A stretch of DNA of 64,000 nucleotides from Paraglaciecola hydrolytica (GTDB lineage: Bacteria > Pseudomonadota > Gammaproteobacteria > Enterobacterales > Alteromonadaceae): the NCBI RefSeq assembly GCF_001565895.1, contig NZ_LSNE01000003.1, forward strand, positions 429,195 through 493,194. The letters are read 5' to 3'. The notes below the pieces were generated by a model. The model had not been told where the DNA came from. It ran no database searches and was given only the letters and a program-made list of their open reading frames with translations. This document shows positions 45,577 through 58,970 of this stretch, in pieces. Position 1 is the stretch's first letter. The number at the start of each line of letters is the position of its first letter. Made by a program: the position numbers and the translations under genes.

Positions 45577-45981
45577 TGTACCGCTAAGGGCATTATGGCC
45601 TGCGGCCACTAAGATTATATGCTGCGCTCACCCGTATCCCTGCGGGGTATGACTAACCATCCATGGTTAGCCAGTCACATCTTCTCAACAGCCAGAAGAA
45701 GTAAGCAATAAGGACCGCTCTTCGGCCAACTTTCTAATCCGCTACAAGTCTTAACTTTCAAGTCAAAACGGCGAAATATAGCTTCCTTGTAAACCTCGCC
45801 TTGTATAATCAACAAGGTGCTAATGAAATTGGATTAATAAGTTAGCTTGAAAGCGGCGTTTTTGGGCTACATTTTTGAGCTGTTGCAAAAAAGAATGCTC
45901 GACAGACAGGGATGGCGGTCGCAAAACGAATGCTTGATGCGCGCAGCGCATATCTTGGTTTTTAAAAAGAAAAAAGAGGAT
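45577..45981. other. Structured non-coding stretch between fadA and the tRNA-Thr repeats
   Basis: 405 bases with no credible gene. Inverted repeats include GGCC-TGC-GGCC (45598-45608 region), TAACCAT-CC-ATGGTTA (near 45654) and ATGCGC-GCA-GCGCAT (near 45935). The end is oligo-A rich on the plus strand (a T-rich tract in the minus orientation after the repeats). I recognise no known RNA family. Confidence 0.5.
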
Positions 45982-46218
45982 TGGTGCAGACTATCGGAAT
46001 CGAACTGCTATGAAACCTAGCTGCTGATTACAAGTCAGTTTGAAATAACTGAGAAAGGAATGGTGCCGACTACCGGAATCGAACTGCTATGAAACCTAGC
46101 TGCTGATTACAAGTCAGTTTGAAATAACTGCGAAGGGAATGGTGCCGACTACCGGAATCGAACTGCTATGAAACCTAGCTGCTGATTACAAGTCAGTTTG
46201 AAATAACTGAGAAAGGAA
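45982..46218 (-). repeat. Three 79-bp tandem repeats derived from the tRNA-Thr 3' portion
   Basis: Units begin at 45982, 46061 and 46140, each exactly 79 bases, in register with the tRNA gene at 46219. Read on the minus strand, each unit copies the anticodon-arm core CTGACTTGTAATCAG, loses the normal D side, carries a different variable stretch, and again copies the T arm and acceptor 3' strand with encoded CCA (CAGTTCGATTCCGG then TAGTCGGCACCA). The unit farthest from the gene has two substitutions in that copy; the nearer two match the tRNA. It resembles in design the rtT repeats of the E. coli tyrT operon. Confidence 0.9.
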
Positions 46219-46294
<76 letters not shown>

Positions 46295-46342
46295 ACACTA
46301 AGAACTACCATTTTGCGTGGTGCTTTTGCAAAATTCGGCGCG

Positions 46343-46370
46343 ATTTTATGCATTATCACGCCGAAGTCAA
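46343..46370 (-). promoter_or_regulatory. Promoter of tRNA-Thr
   Basis: Minus-strand -35 TTGACT and -10 TAAAAT separated by 16 bases, followed directly by the GC-rich discriminator CGCGCC, as in stringently controlled stable-RNA promoters. It lies between the purK end and the tRNA. Confidence 0.7.
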
Positions 46371-46398
46371 ATAAATTTATAAATTGATTTAAAAGTGT

Positions 46399-47538
46399 TT
46401 ATAAAGTCGCCAATCTAGCGGCTTCATCCTTTAGCATAGGGAAATGTTCAGCCGGTAAATATTGAGCAAGTGCTTGCATAGTTTTACCTAGTTCTGCATA
46501 ACTGTCGGCAGATACATTAAGGTGCCCCATCTTGCGTTTTGCGCGCACGGTTTTGCCGTACAAGTGCAAATGACTACCAGCAATGCTCAATATATCTTTT
46601 GAAAAATCATCACAACCAATGATGTTAATCATCGCGGTTGGTTTTAATACTGTGGTCGCACCTAAGGGTAAACCACTAATAGCACGTAGATGATTTTCGA
46701 ACTGGCATGTATCGGCACCCTGCATGCTCCAATGGCCTGAGTTGTGTACTCTTGGCGCGATTTCATTCACCAATAGCTGGTCGCCCATTTGGAAAAACTC
46801 AACCGCCAGCACGCCCACATAACCCAGTGCATGAGCCAGCTTATTAAATACGTCTTGAGCTTGCTGATTAAGCGCCTCATTTACGTGGGGAGCTGGTGCA
46901 ACGGAAACATGCAGTTGCCCTTGATGATGTAGATTTTCAGCTAAAGGATAATAAGCAATTTCGCCATTGGCACTACGTACACCAACCAGTGATAATTCAC
47001 GCTCAAAACACAGCATCTTTTCCACAACTAAGGGGACTTTTTGTAAATCCAATTCGCTAAGTTGCAGTTTTAGTTCTGCAAGCTGAGTAACACTACTCAA
47101 ACGCCATTGGCCATAGCCATCATAACCATCACGGCTGGCTTTGATGATCAGTTTTTCACCTAACTGGACAACAGCCTCATCCAGTTGATTGATATCAGTG
47201 ACAATTTTATATGGGCAATTAGCGATGTTTAAGCCTGATAACAGCGCCTTTTCTTTAACTCGATCCGCTCCCGCCATAATAGATTCAATGCTTGGTTTTA
47301 ATTTGCCTGTGGCATTAACCTGTTCAAGTAAGTCTTGCGGAATATGCTCAAATTCTACCGAGATAGCATCTGCCTCGACTAGCGCCTGGATAAGAGACTT
47401 ATCACTGACTAACTTTGTAAGAGGGTCAACCACATTACGCGCGTTCACATCCACCGCCGCCACGTGTAAACCAAGAGGATAACCGGCTAAGGCCATCATT
47501 CTGGCTAACTGACCAGAGCCTAAAATTAGAATATTCAT
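46399..47538 (-). CDS. purK: N5-carboxyaminoimidazole ribonucleotide synthase
   Basis: 379 residues. ATP-grasp enzyme that converts AIR, bicarbonate and ATP to N5-CAIR in purine synthesis. Motifs: ILGSGQLARMMALAGYPLG, KASRDGYDGYGQWR, VEKMLCFERELS, VLAVEFFQMGDQLLVNEIAPR and NSGHWS. It follows purE after a 17-base gap. Confidence 0.97.
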   Translation of the reverse strand: MNILILGSGQLARMMALAGYPLGLHVAAVDVNARNVVDPLTKLVSDKSLIQALVEADAISVEFEHIPQDLLEQVNATGKLKPSIESIMAGADRVKEKALLSGLNIANCPYKIVTDINQLDEAVVQLGEKLIIKASRDGYDGYGQWRLSSVTQLAELKLQLSELDLQKVPLVVEKMLCFERELSLVGVRSANGEIAYYPLAENLHHQGQLHVSVAPAPHVNEALNQQAQDVFNKLAHALGYVGVLAVEFFQMGDQLLVNEIAPRVHNSGHWSMQGADTCQFENHLRAISGLPLGATTVLKPTAMINIIGCDDFSKDILSIAGSHLHLYGKTVRAKRKMGHLNVSADSYAELGKTMQALAQYLPAEHFPMLKDEAARLATL

Positions 47539-47555
47539 CGAAACTTACCGCTTAG

Positions 47556-48047
47556 TTATTGAGGTAGACTGAGTTCGTCAAGCGCCAATACAGTGGCGGT
47601 TTGTTCCGTTCTAAAGGCAATAATGGCCTCACGAACTGTTTTATCGCTTAAAGCGACCACTTGGGCCGCTAATAGACCTGCATTAGCCGCACCGGCTTCG
47701 CCAATGGCTAAGGTGCCAACAGCTACACCTTTAGGCATCTGTACGATAGACAATAAGGAGTCAATGCCATTGAGTTGACTGGAACGGACTGGCACGCCAA
47801 ACACGGGCAGATAAGTATGGGCGGCAATCATGCCGGGTAAGTGCGCAGCGCCACCAGCGCCACCAATGATGACCTGATAACCAGCATCAGCAGCTTGTTC
47901 AGCAAATTCAGTTAAAAGATTAGGGGTGCGATGAGCCGATACGACTTTAGCGCTATAACTTACTCCCAGTTTTTCTAACATGAGAGCCGCTTGTTGCATG
48001 GTTGGCCAATCAGAGTTTGAACCCATCACTATCGCCACTTTTGGCAT
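47556..48047 (-). CDS. purE: N5-carboxyaminoimidazole ribonucleotide mutase
   Basis: 163 residues. Converts N5-CAIR to CAIR. Motifs: [20 protein letters not shown] (with catalytic histidine) and [12 protein letters not shown]. First gene of purEK. A PurR-type site was not recognised in the short upstream gap. Confidence 0.97.
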   Translation of the reverse strand: MPKVAIVMGSNSDWPTMQQAALMLEKLGVSYSAKVVSAHRTPNLLTEFAEQAADAGYQVIIGGAGGAAHLPGMIAAHTYLPVFGVPVRSSQLNGIDSLLSIVQMPKGVAVGTLAIGEAGAANAGLLAAQVVALSDKTVREAIIAFRTEQTATVLALDELSLPQ

Positions 48048-48135
48048 ATTCTTCTCGCTTACATTGCTTGTTAGCCAAATAAATTAAAACCGACTTGGCG
48101 CTAAGTAAAAAATCAGGACGCGGATTGTAGCCTAA

Positions 48136-49419
48136 TTAGGGTTGCTGCATAAAGTCTAAAGTCAGATTAACCAAGACTTTAACGCCCGTTTTCATGCCTG
48201 CATCTTCAACTTTAAAGTCTGGGGTATGGTGAGCGGGTGCTTCGTTAGAGGATAAACCTAAGGGTTTACCTCCAACAAACAAAAATAGACCTGGCACTTT
48301 TTCCTGATAAAAGGAGAAATCCTCAGCTCCCGTTACAGGTTTAACTAAATTAACTTTAGATTCACCCACAGTGCGCACTAGCGTTGGCAACATCTTGGCG
48401 GTCAAATCAGGATCATTAAAGGTAATAGGGTATTGATAATCCAAGGGTAAAGTAAGTTCTGCGGTAGCCCGCATACTATCAGCAATACCTTTAACTTTAC
48501 GTTGTACAGCCTCATACATATGTTCGCGAGCTTGCGGATTTAAAGTACGTATGGTGCCTACCAGTTCAACTTGGTCAGGGATAATATTTGATCTAACACC
48601 GCCGTGGATGGATCCGATAGTCACCACAGCCGCATCATCCAGTAATTTAATTTCGCGGCTGACAATAGTTTGCAAACCCATAATAACTTGGGCGGCAGTG
48701 GTAATAGGATCAACACTTAACCAAGGGTAAGCACCATGAGCGGGTTTACCACTGATGACAATTTTAAAGGGATCTACCGCTGCCATAATGCCACCAGCGC
48801 GATATTCAACCACACCCACATCGGTATCAGAGCTAATATGCAATCCAAAAACCACATCAACATCAGGATTTTTTAATACACCTTCTTTAACCATTAGCTC
48901 AGCTCCGCCTTTTTCACCATCGGGCGCGCCTTCTTCAGCAGGCTGAAAAATAAATTTAACCTTACCTTTAAGCTGAGATTTCATATCCGTTAAAATTTTT
49001 GCCGCGCCCATTAACATAGCCATATGGGTATCATGACCACAAGCATGCATAACGGGTACTTGTTTGCCGTTAAACTCGCCCATAACAGTGGACTTCCAAG
49101 GTAAATCATTATTTTCTAAGACCGGCAAAGCATCCATATCAGCGCGTAAAGCGATAACAGGGCCGGGTTTACCGCTGTCTAACACTGCCACTACGCCAGT
49201 AAGAGCAACGCCAGTTTGTACCTTGAGCCCTAAACTTTGCAAATAGTCAGCAACGTATTTAGCGGTATTGACTTCGCGATTAGATAACTCTGGAAATTGA
49301 TGGAAATGATGACGCCACTTAATGACCTGGGGTTCTATATCATTTGCCAATTTGGCTACATCAGGTTGGGCAGCCATAGTCATAAATGGCAACAATAGTA
49401 AGGCATTCAGTCGTTTCAT
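48136..49419 (-). CDS. Secreted M20D family amidohydrolase
   Basis: 427 residues with a short signal peptide (to about residue 17, ending MTMAA). M20D motifs: HACGHDTHMAMLMGAA (metal histidine), FQPAEEGAPDGEKGG (catalytic glutamates), AHGAYPW and HHTPDF. Family members hydrolyse N-acyl amino acids such as hippurate or indole-acetyl amino acids. The second M20 enzyme in the window (2233) is from a different subgroup. No partner gene: it sits between purE and rho, with the rho terminator upstream. Confidence 0.88.
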   Translation of the reverse strand: MKRLNALLLLPFMTMAAQPDVAKLANDIEPQVIKWRHHFHQFPELSNREVNTAKYVADYLQSLGLKVQTGVALTGVVAVLDSGKPGPVIALRADMDALPVLENNDLPWKSTVMGEFNGKQVPVMHACGHDTHMAMLMGAAKILTDMKSQLKGKVKFIFQPAEEGAPDGEKGGAELMVKEGVLKNPDVDVVFGLHISSDTDVGVVEYRAGGIMAAVDPFKIVISGKPAHGAYPWLSVDPITTAAQVIMGLQTIVSREIKLLDDAAVVTIGSIHGGVRSNIIPDQVELVGTIRTLNPQAREHMYEAVQRKVKGIADSMRATAELTLPLDYQYPITFNDPDLTAKMLPTLVRTVGESKVNLVKPVTGAEDFSFYQEKVPGLFLFVGGKPLGLSSNEAPAHHTPDFKVEDAGMKTGVKVLVNLTLDFMQQP

Positions 49420-49502
49420 GGTTTTCCCTTTTTATCATTTTAATTATGTAAACCACACTATGTGGAAAGCGAGATGTCTTGTCAATTTTCAGTAGCATCA
49501 AG

Positions 49503-49539
49503 CAAAAAAAATCCGCTGCCAGTTTCCTGACAGCGGATT
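49503..49539 (-). terminator. Rho-independent terminator of rho
   Basis: Arms AATCCGCTG/CAGCGGATT extended by CAG/CTG across one mismatch, then a run of T on the minus strand. It lies just after the rho stop codon. Confidence 0.92.
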
Positions 49540-49563
49540 GATATTAAAGTACATAATTACAAA

Positions 49564-50829
49564 TTAACTTTTTTGACGGCGCATCGCGGTAAAAAATTCA
49601 TCATTGGTTTTGGTCATCGACAACTTACCGATAAGAAATTCCATCGCATCAATTTCTGACATTTCATGTACGATCTTACGCAAGATCCACATTTTTTGCA
49701 GTTCATCTTGAGTCGTTAATAGCTCTTCACGACGAGTACCAGAACGATTGTAATCAATAGCTGGGAATACCCGTTTTTCGGCAATTTTACGATTTAAGTG
49801 TAATTCCATATTACCGGTACCTTTAAATTCTTCGTAGATGACTTCATCCATCTTAGAACCAGTATCGATAAGTGCAGTGGCGATAATAGTTAAGCTACCA
49901 CCTTCTTCAATGTTACGTGCTGCACCAAAAAAACGTTTAGGTTTATGTAGGGCGTTAGCATCCACACCACCGGTTAATACTTTACCTGATGAAGGGATTA
50001 CCGTGTTGTAAGCGCGCGCTAAACGGGTAATAGAATCTAATAGAATAACTACATCTTTTTTGTGTTCGACTAAGCGTTTGGCTTTTTCGATTACCATTTC
50101 GGCTACTTGCACGTGACGACTGGCAGGCTCATCGAACGTAGAAGCGATAACTTCACCGCGCACCAAACGTTGCATCTCGGTTACTTCTTCAGGACGTTCA
50201 TCGATCAGCAATACCATCAATACACATTCAGGATGGTTAGCAGCAATAGATTGAGCGATGTTTTGTAAAAGTAAGGTTTTACCGGCCTTAGGTGGAGCAA
50301 CAATTAAACCACGTTGGCCACGACCAATAGGTGATGCCAAGTCCAATACACGGGCCGTAATATCTTCACTACTTCCGTTACCACGTTCCATGGTAAGGCG
50401 TTCATTGGCGTGTAGTGGAGTTAAGTTTTCGAATAAGATTTTGTTTCTGGAGCTTTCAGGACGGTCAAAGTTTACTTCACTTATTTTAAGCAGGGCAAAG
50501 TAACGTTCGCTATCTTTTGGCGGTCGGATTTTTCCAGAAATGGTATCGCCAGTGCGTAAATTAAAACGTCTTATCTGACTAGGTGATACATAAATGTCAT
50601 CTGGACCAGCCAAATACGATGCATCATTGGAACGCAAGAATCCAAAGCCATCTTGCAATATTTCTAATACACCATCGCCAAAGATATCTTCACCGCTTTT
50701 GGCATGGGCTTTTAAAATTGAGAAAATGATATCCTGCTTGCGCGCACGAGCCATGTTTTCCAACTTCATTTCGTCGGCTAAGGCAACAAGTTCGCTGATC
50801 GGTTTATTCTTGAGTTCCGTTAGGTTCAT
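49564..50829 (-). CDS. rho: Transcription termination factor Rho
   Basis: 421 residues, all domains: N-terminal helix bundle starting [11 protein letters not shown]-binding cold-shock-like fold (DGFGFLRS), Walker A PPKAGKT, Walker [17 protein letters not shown]-loop and R-loop ([14 protein letters not shown]). Hexameric helicase that ends transcription at unstructured C-rich RNA. Synteny with trxA/rhlB/gppA is the usual gammaproteobacterial one. A long leader precedes it. Confidence 0.98.
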   Translation of the reverse strand: MNLTELKNKPISELVALADEMKLENMARARKQDIIFSILKAHAKSGEDIFGDGVLEILQDGFGFLRSNDASYLAGPDDIYVSPSQIRRFNLRTGDTISGKIRPPKDSERYFALLKISEVNFDRPESSRNKILFENLTPLHANERLTMERGNGSSEDITARVLDLASPIGRGQRGLIVAPPKAGKTLLLQNIAQSIAANHPECVLMVLLIDERPEEVTEMQRLVRGEVIASTFDEPASRHVQVAEMVIEKAKRLVEHKKDVVILLDSITRLARAYNTVIPSSGKVLTGGVDANALHKPKRFFGAARNIEEGGSLTIIATALIDTGSKMDEVIYEEFKGTGNMELHLNRKIAEKRVFPAIDYNRSGTRREELLTTQDELQKMWILRKIVHEMSEIDAMEFLIGKLSMTKTNDEFFTAMRRQKS

Positions 50830-51094
50830 ATTGGTGGGTCTTTATACGTGAAGATTGCCTTTTGGCAACTATGGTTGAGTAATTCAAGGGTGTTTACTAT
50901 TTCTTCCACATCTTTGATTTGAGTAAAAACTGGCTGTTCAGGAAAGAACGATTAAAATCTAACACCAAAAAACAGCATCGTCTAGTTAAAATATGCGCTT
51001 TGTCTGGCCTTGTGTCAATTAAACCGTTAATTCAATAAGCTTGCTTGAGCTTATATCGGTTTAAACTGCATAATTCATGAAGGTTTTTTATACT
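50830..51094 (-). promoter_or_regulatory. rho leader and promoter region
   Basis: 265 bases between the trxA terminator and rho with no credible gene. A small hairpin TTGCC-TTTT-GGCAA (near 50857-50870) lies close to the start codon. Rho autoregulates through its leader in E. coli; no further sites are claimed here. Confidence 0.5.
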
Positions 51095-51123
51095 TAAAAT
51101 AAAGCCCAGATTTACTGGGCCTT
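51095..51123 (-). terminator. Terminator of trxA
   Basis: Minus-strand stem AAGGCCCAG/CTGGGCTT, loop about five bases, then TATTTT. It lies 26 bases after the trxA stop codon. Confidence 0.82.
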
Positions 51124-51148
51124 ATAAACAACTATTGACCCCAAGAGG

Positions 51149-51475
51149 CTAGATATTGCTGTTAATAAACTCAACTAATTGTGATTTTGACAAAGCACCC
51201 ACTTTAGTTGCCGCAACATTTCCACCTTTAAATAGTAACAAAGTAGGTATACCTCTAATGCCATACTTTGGTGGAGTGTCGTTATTTTCATCGACATTCA
51301 GCTTGCCAACTGTTACTTTGCCGTCGAATTCGTCAGCAACTTCATGCAGTATTGGCGCAATCATTTTACACGGACCACACCATTCCGCCCAGAAGTCAAC
51401 TAACACAGGACCAGCAGCATTGATAACATCGGCCTCGAAACTATCGTCAGTTAACTGGATAATTTTGTCGCTCAT
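51149..51475 (-). CDS. trxA: Thioredoxin
   Basis: 108 residues from the ATG at 51475 with GGAGA upstream; the longer reading frame is not supported. Active site WCGPCK, then [11 protein letters not shown] with the cis-proline. Cytosolic disulfide reductase. It is divergent from rhlB (103-base gap) and upstream of rho, conserved synteny. Confidence 0.97.
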   Translation of the reverse strand: MSDKIIQLTDDSFEADVINAAGPVLVDFWAEWCGPCKMIAPILHEVADEFDGKVTVGKLNVDENNDTPPKYGIRGIPTLLLFKGGNVAATKVGALSKSQLVEFINSNI

Positions 51476-51578
51476 TCTTTTCTCCGTAATTTTTTTCTCG
51501 CTGACTTTAGTATTCAGCGCAGTCATGATTGTTATATAGAAACTGGTTACTAATGCAAGCACAGATAAGCTATAAGCT

Positions 51579-52841
51579 ATGCAAACAACACATTTAACCG
51601 ATACACATTTTTCAGACTTGCCGATTAACGAGCAAGTAATAAAAGCGCTAAGTGCAGCAAATTTTAATCAGTGCACACCGATTCAAGCATTAAGCATACC
51701 CCCCTTGTTGGCCGGCCATGATATCGCAGGACAAGCACAAACGGGAACGGGTAAAACGATAGCATTTTTGGTGGCAACTTTTCATTATTTACTCACTAAT
51801 CCGCAACCAAGTAAAAAACAGCCGCGCGCCATTATTATGGCACCAACCCGTGAACTTGCTGTGCAAATTTTTAATGACGCAGAATTGCTCAGCCAACACA
51901 CGGGTTTATCCCTTGGCCTCATTTATGGGGGCGAAGGTTATCAAAGTCAACGTGACAAGTTAGAGCAAGGTGTTGATATTATTATTGGCACCACTGGCCG
52001 CATTATCGATTATTACAAACAAAATGTATTTTCCTTAGAGGGAATACAAGTTGCGGTACTTGACGAAGCGGATCGCATGTTTGATTTAGGTTTTATAAAA
52101 GACATACGCTTTTTATTCAACCGCATGCCCAAGCCAACAGAAAGACTCAGTATGTTATTTTCTGCCACGCTATCTTATCGCGTGCAAGAATTAGCTTACG
52201 AACACATGAATAATCCTACTCATGTGCAAATTGAGCCTGAACGCAAAACCGCTGAGCGCGTAAAAGAAGAGTTATTTTACCCTTCAGACGAAGATAAAAT
52301 GCCACTTTTGTTAACACTAATTGAAGAAGAATGGCCAGACAAAGCCATAGTGTTTGCTAATACCAAACATAGTTGCGAAAAAGTCGCTGATTGGTTGCAA
52401 TCAGATGGTCATCGAGTTGGTTTGTTAAGTGGTGATGTACCACAAAACAAACGTTTAAAAATACTCGAGAACTTTACTACTGGTGTACTCGACATATTAG
52501 TAGCAACCGATGTTGCCGCTCGTGGCCTACACATTCCTATGGTGAGTCACGTATTTAATTACGACTTACCTGATGATGCTGAAGATTATGTGCATCGCAT
52601 TGGACGTACAGGCCGAGCAGGCCAAAGTGGTAGCTCTATTAGTTTTGCCTGTGAAAAATATGCGCTAAATCTACCGGCAATTGAAACCTATGTTGATCAT
52701 TCCATTCCGGTAACGGAATACGACCCAAGCACCTTGATTAGAGATGTAACACCACCAGCACCGCGATTTAAAAAGCGTATGCAAAGTGGCAGAAATCATC
52801 CTAAACGTCCTGCCGGACCAAGGCCAAATCGCCATAAATGA
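51579..52841 (+). CDS. rhlB: ATP-dependent RNA helicase RhlB
   Basis: 420 residues. DEAD-box motifs: Q region [57 protein letters not shown]-terminal basic tail is short ([16 protein letters not shown]). RhlB works with RNase E in the degradosome. Its last codons overlap the gppA start (ATGA), so the two are coupled. Confidence 0.95.
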   Translation: MQTTHLTDTHFSDLPINEQVIKALSAANFNQCTPIQALSIPPLLAGHDIAGQAQTGTGKTIAFLVATFHYLLTNPQPSKKQPRAIIMAPTRELAVQIFNDAELLSQHTGLSLGLIYGGEGYQSQRDKLEQGVDIIIGTTGRIIDYYKQNVFSLEGIQVAVLDEADRMFDLGFIKDIRFLFNRMPKPTERLSMLFSATLSYRVQELAYEHMNNPTHVQIEPERKTAERVKEELFYPSDEDKMPLLLTLIEEEWPDKAIVFANTKHSCEKVADWLQSDGHRVGLLSGDVPQNKRLKILENFTTGVLDILVATDVAARGLHIPMVSHVFNYDLPDDAEDYVHRIGRTGRAGQSGSSISFACEKYALNLPAIETYVDHSIPVTEYDPSTLIRDVTPPAPRFKKRMQSGRNHPKRPAGPRPNRHK

Positions 52842-54355
52842 ACAACCTGCAGCCGATAACTCAAGAGTTTAGTCAACCAGAGCAGTTATATGCTGCGGTT
52901 GACTTAGGCTCCAATAGCTTTCACATGGTGATCGTGAGAGTGTCGGCCGGTAGTGTTCACATCATCGGCAAAATAAAACAAAAAGTACGCCTCGCTGCTG
53001 GTTTAGATGAACACATGCAACTCGACCAAGACAGTCTTGAGCGCGGTTGGCACTGTCTCGAAACCTTTGCCGAGAGATTGTTAGATATCCCTGTTGCTAA
53101 TGTCAAAGTGGTCGGCACAGCCACGCTGAGGCTGGCTAAAAACGTCGATGTGTTTTTACACAAAGCCGAACAAATCCTGCGCCATAAAATTCATGTCATT
53201 GATGGCAATGAAGAAGCCAGACAAATTTATTTAGGTGTTGCTTATACCTCGGCCAATCAAGGTAACTCGCTAGTTATCGATATCGGTGGTGCAAGTACCG
53301 AAATCATTGTGGGCAATGATATGACTCCTATTCATCTCACCAGTTTGAATATGGGTTGTGTGACCTTTAAAGAGCGTTTTTTTGCTGATAACTTAATTAC
53401 TGAAGATGCCTTCGCAGCGGCGATTGCACAGGCCAAAGTATTACTTGCTCCGGTAAAAAATGATTTTGTTAGTTTTGACTGGCAGCAATGTTTAGGTGCC
53501 TCTGGCACCCCTCAGGCTATTACTGAAATATTAGTGACCCAAGGGATCAGTGATTCGATCCGCCTCGACTATTTGTATAACCTTAAACAGCAATGTATCG
53601 ATTGTATACAAATCGACTTGCTAGATATTGTTGGGCTAAGTGAAGCCCGTCGTGCAATTTTCCCCAGTGGTTTAGCCATACTGATTGCCTTATTTGAAGA
53701 ACTCAAAATCACTGACATGCAAATTTCTGGCGGTGCATTACGTGAAGGTCTGATCTACGGCATGCTGGATAACATGCAGCAAAATGATCGTAGAGCACAA
53801 ACTCTTGAACAAATGCTGGGACACTTTCATATTGACGCAGACCACGCCAAGCGTGTTAAAAATTTAGCTTTGACTTTATTTAAGCAGGTACAGAAACAAC
53901 AAAATACCGATAAATTTGACTGTCAGGCAGTATTGATTGGTGCGGCTATGCTGCATGAAATTGGCTTACATATCGAATATCGGCAGCACCATGTGCACGG
54001 TGCTTATATCCTGTCGCACGTGCCTATGATTGGTTATACCCAACAACTTCAATCTTGTATTAAAACGGTTGTGCTTAACCATCGTAGTGATATTAATTTA
54101 GCTAGTCTGAAACCATTTCAGGCAGAAATGCAAGACAAACTCAGTGTGTTAATCAAGCTAATCAGGCTGGCATGTTTATTATCCATTCGACGCAAAGACA
54201 AACTACTACCCCCAATAGATATAGCTTTTGAAGACAATAAGTGCTCACTAACTTTTCCTAAAGGTTGGCTTAAATCTCACCCCCTAATTGATGCCGAACT
54301 CGCCAACGAAAAATGGCAACAGCATAAAGTAGGTTGGAAATTAGAGTGTCTTTAG
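52838..54355 (+). CDS. gppA: Exopolyphosphatase / guanosine pentaphosphate phosphohydrolase
   Basis: 505 residues. Ppx/GppA family: [30 protein letters not shown], and a C-terminal HD-like domain ([21 protein letters not shown]). Converts pppGpp to ppGpp and may degrade polyphosphate; context next to rhlB, trxA and rho supports gppA over ppx. Start overlaps the rhlB stop by four bases. Confidence 0.92.
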   Translation: MNNLQPITQEFSQPEQLYAAVDLGSNSFHMVIVRVSAGSVHIIGKIKQKVRLAAGLDEHMQLDQDSLERGWHCLETFAERLLDIPVANVKVVGTATLRLAKNVDVFLHKAEQILRHKIHVIDGNEEARQIYLGVAYTSANQGNSLVIDIGGASTEIIVGNDMTPIHLTSLNMGCVTFKERFFADNLITEDAFAAAIAQAKVLLAPVKNDFVSFDWQQCLGASGTPQAITEILVTQGISDSIRLDYLYNLKQQCIDCIQIDLLDIVGLSEARRAIFPSGLAILIALFEELKITDMQISGGALREGLIYGMLDNMQQNDRRAQTLEQMLGHFHIDADHAKRVKNLALTLFKQVQKQQNTDKFDCQAVLIGAAMLHEIGLHIEYRQHHVHGAYILSHVPMIGYTQQLQSCIKTVVLNHRSDINLASLKPFQAEMQDKLSVLIKLIRLACLLSIRRKDKLLPPIDIAFEDNKCSLTFPKGWLKSHPLIDAELANEKWQQHKVGWKLECL

Positions 54356-54374
54356 CAGGTACGAGTTTCGAGCT

Positions 54375-54437
54375 AACAGAGAAGAGCTAAAAGAAGAAAA
54401 CCTTAGTTTGTCTTTTCCACCTCTGCTGTTATTTTTT
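54375..54437 (+). terminator. Possible terminator of rhlB-gppA
   Basis: Interrupted arms AACAG..AG/CT..CTGTT around a purine-rich loop, followed by six T. The stem is imperfect, so the call is tentative. Confidence 0.35.
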
Positions 54438-54459
54438 GCTCGACGCTCGTAGCTCGCGA

Positions 54460-56827
<2,368 letters not shown>

Positions 56828-56878
56828 GTGACGAGATCCAGACAAGAAAGTAAGGAGCAGCTACACAACAATTTGGTG

Positions 56879-57691
56879 TTAGTTTGCATGCAAATTTCCT
56901 TGTTTCCTCAGACCAAAAAGCGCTTGGCTGTTGGCATAACTATGCTGCTTAATTAGCTGTATATCAATCTCGCATATCGCTGCTAGTTGCTCAGCAATAT
57001 AGGGTAAATAGGCGGGTTCGTTGTTGCCATTATCCAGTTTTCTATGGTTTGCTAGGCCCTTAGGGCGCAAATAAGGCGCGTCAGTTTCGAGCATCAAACG
57101 ATTTAGGGGTAAAGACTTGACGGCTTCTCTTAATGCTAAGCCACGAGTCAAATCACAAACCCAGCCGGTTATGCCAATGTATAAGTCAAGCTCAAGGTAA
57201 GTCTGCATTTGCGTAATATTGCCGGTAAAACAATGGGCAACGCCCCCCACTAACTTAGCGCGGTATTTTTTTAAGAGTCTAACTTGTTCATCAAATGCGT
57301 CTCTTTCATGTAAAAACACCGGTAATTTGAGCTCACAAGCCAGTTGTAATTGCTGCTCAAAAGCATGTAATTGCTGCTGTGGGGTAGAAAAATTACGGTT
57401 AAAATCTAGTCCGCATTCACCTACCGCCACCACCTGGGGAGCTTGGCATAATGCAAATAGTGCGGCATAAGCCTGTTGATTAAACTCACTGGCGTAGTGG
57501 GGATGAACACCGGCAGTGCTATATAAAGTTGGAGGATACTGGCGACACAACTCAAGTGCTTTCTGACTTTCTGCGACTGATGTGCCAGTAAGCATCATAC
57601 TGCTTACCCCAGCAGCATTAGAGCGAGCCAATACCGCTTCGACATCAAATCGTTCGTTACCTAGATTAACGCCGATATCAAACCATGACAT
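56879..57691 (-). CDS. tatD: 3'-5' ssDNA/RNA exonuclease TatD
   Basis: 270 residues. Opens with FDIGVNLGNERF, as in E. coli TatD itself (the DHxH of other paralogues is not used here), then GVHPHYA, GECGLDFNRN, HERDAF, HCFTG and ETDAPYL. Metal-dependent nuclease of DNA repair and RNA decay; it is not part of protein export despite its name. Follows the 57694 gene by two bases, in the tat cluster. Confidence 0.93.
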   Translation of the reverse strand: MSWFDIGVNLGNERFDVEAVLARSNAAGVSSMMLTGTSVAESQKALELCRQYPPTLYSTAGVHPHYASEFNQQAYAALFALCQAPQVVAVGECGLDFNRNFSTPQQQLHAFEQQLQLACELKLPVFLHERDAFDEQVRLLKKYRAKLVGGVAHCFTGNITQMQTYLELDLYIGITGWVCDLTRGLALREAVKSLPLNRLMLETDAPYLRPKGLANHRKLDNGNNEPAYLPYIAEQLAAICEIDIQLIKQHSYANSQALFGLRKQGNLHAN

Positions 57692-57693
57692 GG

Positions 57694-58218
57694 TTATTTA
57701 ATCCGCTTTACACGCATTTTTTTATTTTTGCCTTCTATCCCTAAGAAAAAAGAACCCAGCGCTGCCCTTTCTAAATACACAGTATCACCTACACGCAAGC
57801 GCATTCTGGAACCATCAGTTTGCTGCCATATTTGGTCAATATCTATACTCACTATAAGTTTTTTATATGGATTGTATTCAACATTAGTTACTACAGCTTT
57901 GATGTCAGAAATTTCTTCCTCAGGATCGGGAATATTAGGCAAACCAAAGGTTTTCACCAACGATGATTGTGGTTCAGCTTCTATTTTGGATGGCTGGCTT
58001 GATACTGTTGGAGGCATAATAATGTTAGGAGCTGCCTGCTGTTGCTCTGCTGTTAGTGCAGAGCTAACGTCATCATAACATTGCAGCCTATGCACACTGT
58101 TTGTTTCTGTGCGGCATGATAATAATGACGAAGTTAAACTATCTGCTAAAGCAAAATTTGCCAGAATGCTGATAAAAACACATAAAACACTGATGATTAA
58201 AGTCTTGGTTATTTTCAT
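57694..58218 (-). CDS. Hypothetical secreted protein between tatC and tatD
   Basis: 174 residues with a signal peptide (to about residue 25, ending FALA-DS). Mature N-terminus has [21 protein letters not shown], two cysteines spaced for a disulfide, a proline-rich linker (about 60-100), and a C-terminal domain with [12 protein letters not shown] and a [10 protein letters not shown] stretch that suggests a small OB- or SH3-like beta fold. Its ATG overlaps the tatC stop by four bases, so it is translated with tatABC. No known family recognised. Confidence 0.75.
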   Translation of the reverse strand: MKITKTLIISVLCVFISILANFALADSLTSSLLSCRTETNSVHRLQCYDDVSSALTAEQQQAAPNIIMPPTVSSQPSKIEAEPQSSLVKTFGLPNIPDPEEEISDIKAVVTNVEYNPYKKLIVSIDIDQIWQQTDGSRMRLRVGDTVYLERAALGSFFLGIEGKNKKMRVKRIK

Positions 58219-58964
58219 TCTTGTATTTCCTCTTCTTCATTTTTATTGTTTTTATCTTTTGTATAAATACCACCAACTATCAAGCCAAACTCAAAGAGTA
58301 TCCACATAGGTACGGCAAGCAAAGTTTGCGAAATAATATCTGGTGGCGTTAACAACATACCTAAAACAAATACCCCAACTACCACATAAGGACGTTTGGC
58401 CCTTAAAGCAGCAGGAGTTGTCATACCAGTCCAACACATCAAAACAATGGCCACCGGAATTTCAAATGATAAGCCAAAAGCAAAAAACAGCTTCAAGACA
58501 AAATCAAGGTAGCTAGTAATATCTGTATTGTTAACCACTCCCTCAGGCACAACACTGGTAAAAAAGGCGAACATGAGCGGAAATACCACATAATACGCAA
58601 AGGCCATACCGGCATAAAACAGCAGGGTGCTGGAAAGTAATAATGGGGCAACTAAACGTTTTTCATTTTTATACAAACCTGGAGCGATGAAACCCCAAAC
58701 CTGGTATAAAACCACTGGAATAGCGATAAAAAAAGACAGCACTATGGTGAGTTTAAAGGGTGCGAAAAACGAAGATGCAACATCTGTTGCGATCATCTGT
58801 GCGTTGTCAGGTAGTGCTTCTAGTAGCGGTGTGGCAAGCCAATGATAAAGATCCTGTGCAAAATAGACCAAACATAAAAACACCACAAACACACTAGACA
58901 CCGCTTTAAGCACACGGCTGCGTAGCTCAATTAAATGAGCAATTAAGCTATTTTGATCAGCCAT
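58215..58964 (-). CDS. tatC: Sec-independent protein translocase subunit TatC
   Basis: 249 residues with six membrane helices. N-terminal [15 protein letters not shown] and the FAPFKLT loop and the Glu/Pro-rich PEGVVNNTD loop fit TatC. It binds the twin-arginine signal with TatB. Starts six bases after tatB and overlaps the next gene by four bases. Confidence 0.96.
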   Translation of the reverse strand: MADQNSLIAHLIELRSRVLKAVSSVFVVFLCLVYFAQDLYHWLATPLLEALPDNAQMIATDVASSFFAPFKLTIVLSFFIAIPVVLYQVWGFIAPGLYKNEKRLVAPLLLSSTLLFYAGMAFAYYVVFPLMFAFFTSVVPEGVVNNTDITSYLDFVLKLFFAFGLSFEIPVAIVLMCWTGMTTPAALRAKRPYVVVGVFVLGMLLTPPDIISQTLLAVPMWILFEFGLIVGGIYTKDKNNKNEEEEIQE

Positions 58965-58970
58965 TTAAAC

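Noticed and set aside
45982..46218. CRISPR-like array or att site at the tRNA
   Set aside because: The units are direct tRNA-derived copies without spacers, and there is no integrase or element beside the tRNA, so neither a CRISPR nor an integrated element fits.
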